Shown here: positions 52,086 through 58,000 of the stretch, piece by piece
How positions within the stretch are numbered: the stretch's first letter is position 1
Layout of the letters: each line of letters opens with the position of its first letter
Assembly: GCA_029204225.1 (NCBI GenBank)
Contig: CM055101.1
Location: 42,374,927 to 42,432,926 of the forward strand
From: Diphasiastrum complanatum
Taxonomy: Eukaryota > Streptophyta > Lycopodiopsida > Lycopodiales > Lycopodiaceae
DNA length: 58,000 nt
Direction: 5' to 3'
Program-made: the position numbers and the translations under genes
The notes under the pieces: model-generated
Seen by the model: the letters and a program-made list of their open reading frames with translations, nothing else
What the model was told of the DNA's origin: nothing
Databases searched by the model: none

Positions 52086-54463
52086 AAGATCCAACATACT
52101 TGGATCCTATCGTCGAATAAATATAAGATTCGGACGATCAATCACAAGAAGAGCAATAAATCAAACACCAAACCTTCCCAGAGTAGCAGTTGCGCAAATC
52201 GAGGTAGAACTAGAAGACCTTGATAAGACAATTCGTCACCCAGATTGCCCCAGAGATTCCGATCCAAATTAACAACAGGAACTTGATAGAGGCTATCACG
52301 GACCCAATAATCCAGGCGGCTGCACATCTGTTGAACAACTTTCTGGTTGTTTCAACATTCGAAAGGACCAAATCCAGTCCAAGCTGCTCAGTCAGATTGT
52401 GGAGTCCATTTTGGGATTCTCTGGCCCCACAGTAGTGCCATATGATTGGCATACTTTTCTCATCCATGAACTAACAATCTCCATCAAACCTAACAACCGT
52501 GACCGTATCGCAGCAGGCCCCCTGTTGTGTAACTTTGCATGTGCGCTTCTCGAGGCGAGAGTGCGCAGGTTCCACCGCTCAAGCATTTTATCGGCCACCG
52601 TGTCTCATACTAACCTGTATCCTCCATCCTCCACACCACTCTCTAGTTCCCCTTAGTTTCTCCCATCCTCTTGTTTGGACAAACTGTTCCTATCCCTATT
52701 TTCACTTCTGCTTCCCTCACACCCCTCACCTCTCCATCAAAACTTGCCACAGGCTACAAACCGTTGCATGATGACGCATTTGTGCAGACAATATTCATAC
52801 CATCACCATATCGTGCCAACCCCACCGCACCTGATGGCCAGACAACTCCGAAGAAGCTGATAGAAGATGACGACGACACAGTGCAGGTCGTCGGGGCCTC
52901 CACACAACAAGCCCTTATTAGCACAAGTGTACGGGCTGCTCCCTCGGACATCATGACGGCCTACCAAGCCTTGGGGACTTATATCCAGGACGCGATAGCA
53001 GCCAGAGCCTCATTGGACAACCGGGTACTGCATCTGGCAACCACCAACACCCAGTTGCGAGCGAAAATTACAAAGCTGAAGCAAGAGCTGATAATCGCTC
53101 AGCAATACGAGCAATACGAGCACCAAGAGATTACAAAGCTGCAACAAAAGGAGGACTGCCTTAATCAGTATATCCAGAGCTTCTCCAAAGTGCTGATGGA
53201 TGCTTCCACAAGGGTGAAGGAGCTTCAGTCTGAAGCGTCGCAACGGCTTGGCGCAACTCTAGATATATGAAGCAAAAAACACATGCTTGGGTGCGGAGGT
53301 GCAAGCACTTCAAAGCGAAAAACTCGCTTGGTTAGCTCAATCCGCACATAACTCAAGGCCACTCTCTCAAACATAGATGAATTTCTTCAGGCATCAGGTG
53401 CAGGTCTACAACCAAACCTTCAACAACTACCAGACGAAGTTCGATAAGTACCGGGCCAGCGCGAATCAGGAGCTCGCCCAAGCAAAACAAGCTCTCAAGG
53501 CTTGTCAGAAATTCATGGAGAAGAGAGCTTAGCCAACCCTGATGGTAATTCCAACACCACCCACCTATCAAGCTGCTCAGGTGAGCACCAACCAGGACCA
53601 AGGTCAATAGGCAGTAGGGGAAAGCAGTCAGGATCAGGGGTCAGGTGGACAAGACCAAGGGCCCCCAAATATCGGAGCGGACATGCAAGATCAAAGCCAA
53701 GAAACGGGTCCGAGCCAGAGTCATCGAGAGGGTCAAGCCTCCTCGTCACGAGCTAGCGACCCATATCTGTCAGCTGCACCTTCAGATGCCCAAAGTCTGT
53801 GGAGGAAAAGATAAATGAATTCCTTTCTAAATATCCCCACGAATCTTCAAGAGGCTGCTGGTAGAATTCATTTTTGGCGTAGACCATCAAGGGACAAGAG
53901 CTGCAAGCACTCCCCGCCCTCCAACCACAACTAGAGTGGCGTCAACAGCTGTTTGAGCATGACCCTATGGCCATCAGAACGTATGTGACAAGTCCGCAGC
54001 AACTCCGAGTGAATGCGCATTTCCTGCCACGCACACACAGAACAAAATGGGCGGAATGTGGCACTCCACTGGACAACATCACACTCAATAATCTGAATTG
54101 GCCGAGAATCTTAGCAGAGCATGGTTGGAATACGGATGTAGACGCCCAAAGGGCTCTCACCCAATTCTCAAATAAGTATTTCAACTGCCCTGACCCAACA
54201 GTCCGCGCAGCAACTTTCACCCGAGACCAAGAATATCTGATGGGGATCGAGACCAAGTGGGACAATTTTCTTCCATCGATATTTTTTGACCCAAATATGA
54301 CATTAGATCCTTTGACTTTCCTCGGGAGATAACATAGTATAAAAATCTCGCACTCGATCGGAATCCAATCCTGAGGCTTGTCCTCTTCCACCGGAAGAGG
54401 ATCTTGGCCTCCTTCTTAATGCTCTGCTACCGCTAGCAGACATGACTATTGAGAGAAAGATAT
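52086..54463 (+). pseudogene. Unassigned interrupted coding region with coiled coil
   Basis: Plus-strand frames follow one another with coherent composition. 52,160-52,240: VAVAQIEVELEDLDKTIRHP. 52,370-52,660: SQIVESILGFSG, VVPYDWHTFLIHELTI and RIAAGPLLCNFACALLEARV. 52,671-53,272: 199 codons with a long coiled coil (LDNRVLHLATTNTQLRAKIT, then KLKQELIIAQQYEQYEHQEI). 53,280-53,800: further helix (YQTKFDKYRASANQELAQAK) and a Gln/Ser/Gly-rich tail. 53,880-54,463: QQLFEHDPMAIRTYVTSPQQ, LNNLNWPRILAEHGWNTDVD, FDPNMTLDPLTFLG and an acidic end PEEDLGLLLNALLPLADM, then TGA. At least five stops or frame shifts break it. I do not recognise the family; a retroelement structural protein is possible, a host gene less so. 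Confidence 0.5.
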
Positions 54464-54515
54464 GAAGTTGTGAAAAGAACTTGGAAAGATATCAAATCTG
54501 AAAAATGAAAAAGTA

Positions 54516-54532
54516 TGTGTGTGTGTGTGTGT
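54516..54532. repeat. Short (GT)n run
   Basis: Eight GT units followed by mixed GA/GT purine-rich sequence leading into the larger array. Confidence 0.9.
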
Positions 54533-54648
54533 GAGATGTGTGAGAGAGTGAGAGTGAGAGACGCAAACTTTAAATGTGTGAAAAATGAAAAGGAGATATG
54601 AAAGAGTGTGTGAGAGAGAAAGAGAGATTGGAGATTGGAGAGCGAAAG

Positions 54649-56690
<2,042 letters not shown>

Positions 56691-56699
56691 ATTGATAAG

Positions 56700-57400
56700 C
56701 GATAAAAAATGATCAATCCAAATGTACTACATGATGGAGATGAAAAGGTCAACTTCTCAAGCAAAGGCAAAATGAAGTCCAAGAAGAAGATCCAAGGCAT
56801 GGCAAAAGTGATGATGATCAAGAATCAAGCTCTAAAGGAAAGAAGAAAGACAAAGCCAAACAAAAGTGCTTCTTTTGTGGAAAGAAAGGGCACTTTGCAT
56901 CCCAGTGCTACAAAAAGAAGAATGCACAAGATGAGAGCAAGCAAGGCGACCTTACCCTTTAGGATTGTCAGGATGAAGTGGATTCATCCTTGATGGCATC
57001 TACACCAACAAGCAAGAGCTACTCCAATGACACATGGTGGATTGATAGTGGGGCTAGATCCCACATGACATTCCAAAAGGAATTCTTCTCAACTCTTGTA
57101 CCTTTTTTAGGCTGTAAAAAGTCTACTCTAACAACAAGTGATCAAGAATGTAGAATAGATGGAGTGGGAAGAATCTCTTTAAGTCTTGGATCCTCTAAAA
57201 GATTGGATCTAGAAAATGTACTCTATGTTTCTTACTGGGGAGCTTGCTTAGTGTTGTAAAACTAATGGATCGTGGTTTAGATGTTCATTTTAAGGAAGGT
57301 GTTTGCTCTACTATGATGAATGATGCTTGCATTGTAAAGGGATTCGAGCAAGGGAGGTATTCAAGCTTGATGCTAATGTGTTTCTTGGAAGTGTGAACAT
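56700..57400 (+). pseudogene. Copia gag zinc knuckle, protease and pre-integrase
   Basis: One plus-strand frame reads KCFFCGKKGHFASQCYKKKN at 56,869-56,928, a perfect CX2CX4HX4C nucleocapsid knuckle. After a single TAG (56,959) comes protease DTWWIDSGARSHMTFQKEFF with the Asp-Ser-Gly active site, and LDLENVLYVS. Near 57,340-57,410 a pre-integrase-like KGFEQGRY and DANVFLGSVNMVKV appears in another frame. Integrase, RT and RNase H do not follow; sequence runs on to a 3' LTR at 57,722. It is therefore a pol-deleted derivative. Confidence 0.88.
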
Positions 57401-57440
57401 GGTTAAGGTATAGAAAGTGAACATGGTTAGGGTATAGAAA
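57390..57440. repeat. 24-bp tandem duplication
   Basis: AGTGTGAACATGGTTAAGG-TATAGAAAG is repeated almost exactly (GTGAACATGGTTAGGGTATAG), at the point where the pre-integrase reading ends. Confidence 0.8.
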
Positions 57441-57708
57441 GTGCGCATTGTATGATCATTGTTATAGTGATCATTATGAGACATGGAGGTCTTGGATTTC
57501 CATCAAGGAGGAGCATGCACATCAAGAAAGAGAATGCCTCAAGATCAAGGTCAACATCAAAGAGGCATCTTCATTGATATGGTGATCTTGGATCTTCATC
57601 AAACTCATTGGCTGATCTTCACACCTTTGAACTAGCAAGGATCCATCTTTGAAAACCAATTCAGCCCATGGAGTCAAGCTTAAGGTCATCATGCTTTTAT
57701 CAAGTTAG

Positions 57709-57721
57709 TTTTGAGGAGGAG
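57709..57721 (+). other. Polypurine tract
   Basis: TTTTGAGGAGGAG directly precedes TGTTAAAATTGG, the start of a 3' LTR. Confidence 0.7.
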
Positions 57722-58000
57722 TGTTAAAATTGGAGAAAGCTAACTTGATCAGATCTTGTAAATACCACAATGACTTGTACCCATCATCATTAGACATGTG
57801 TGGAGCCTGTTCCCACATGTGAAATCTATGCCTAAGTTATTTAGATAGATCATATAGGTTGTAAATCTCATTTAATTTGGAAACTAGTGGTTAAACTGGC
57901 CAACAACTAGTTTAGTAGGGCTATGCCACTTGGCACCATTCTAGTGGTAGAAAATGCTATATCACATGGGTAGGAGTGGTCTCCCACGTGTGGATATCAA
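57722..58000 (+). mobile_element. 3' LTR of pol-deleted copia, runs off window
   Basis: It begins TGTTAAAATTGGAGAAAGC after a polypurine tract and continues to the window edge. Its partner should lie upstream of 56,700 but was not identified. Confidence 0.65.

Noticed and set aside
52754-53756. Minus-strand frames of 66-84 codons opposite the coiled-coil region
   Set aside because: Mirror frames of the GC-richer plus-strand reading, without any domain.

Overview
This window looks like nuclear DNA of a seed plant with a very large, repeat-rich genome. A gymnosperm is my best guess (inference). The reasons are three spliceosomal introns of about 8 kb each, filled with decayed Ty1/copia, Ty3/gypsy, LINE and hAT elements, many long (GA)n/(CT)n tracts, and low coding density. 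I see no bacterial, organellar or CRISPR features.

Only one host gene is recognised with confidence: a seven-exon plus-strand gene at 21,495-47,939. It encodes the plant-specific mitochondrial ATP synthase 24 kDa subunit (FAd, the MGP1 family of Arabidopsis). The exons join in frame to 723 nt (240 aa plus stop) from a transit peptide to the conserved '...DPRNFL' end, so the gene appears intact although it spans 26.4 kb.

Layout. 1-12.6 kb: unresolved sequence with relics of a minus-strand copia gag (3.5-4.07 kb) and a plus-strand gypsy (primer-binding-like site 7.75 kb, gag 8.7-9.8 kb), plus a 164-bp (TC)n tract and a 418-bp (GA)n/(GGGAGA)n tract. 12.6-17.4 kb: a nearly complete but heavily stop-riddled copia element (5' LTR end, PBS, gag, protease, integrase, RT, RNase H). 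17.4-18.6 kb: a minus-strand copia integrase scrap, an LTR-like block and tandem repeats. 18.6-21.5 kb: AT-rich sequence and the gene's upstream region. 21.5-47.9 kb: the ATP synthase gene. Intron 2 holds two hAT-like elements and a GC-rich block. Intron 3 holds a third hAT-like element with a perfect 8-bp target duplication, two oppositely oriented parts of a gypsy integrase, the 5' half of a LINE, and an inverted pair of LTRs. Intron 4 holds a copia RNase H scrap, a cluster of CATGCA motifs, a 5'-truncated non-autonomous LTR element flanked by an exact 29-bp repeat, and an internally deleted copia. 48-58 kb: microsatellites, a 51-bp-arm foldback, an unassigned interrupted coding region (52.1-54.46 kb), and a copia derivative that keeps gag/protease and a 3' LTR but lacks the rest of pol.

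The most notable points are the ATP synthase gene reconstructed across 8-kb introns; a small hAT family whose ends and TSDs can be read directly; an LTR-element family (35-36.9 kb and 41.7-44.2 kb) sharing an unrecognised internal ORF; and the unassigned 52-54 kb coding region. I found no convincing new defence or metabolic system.
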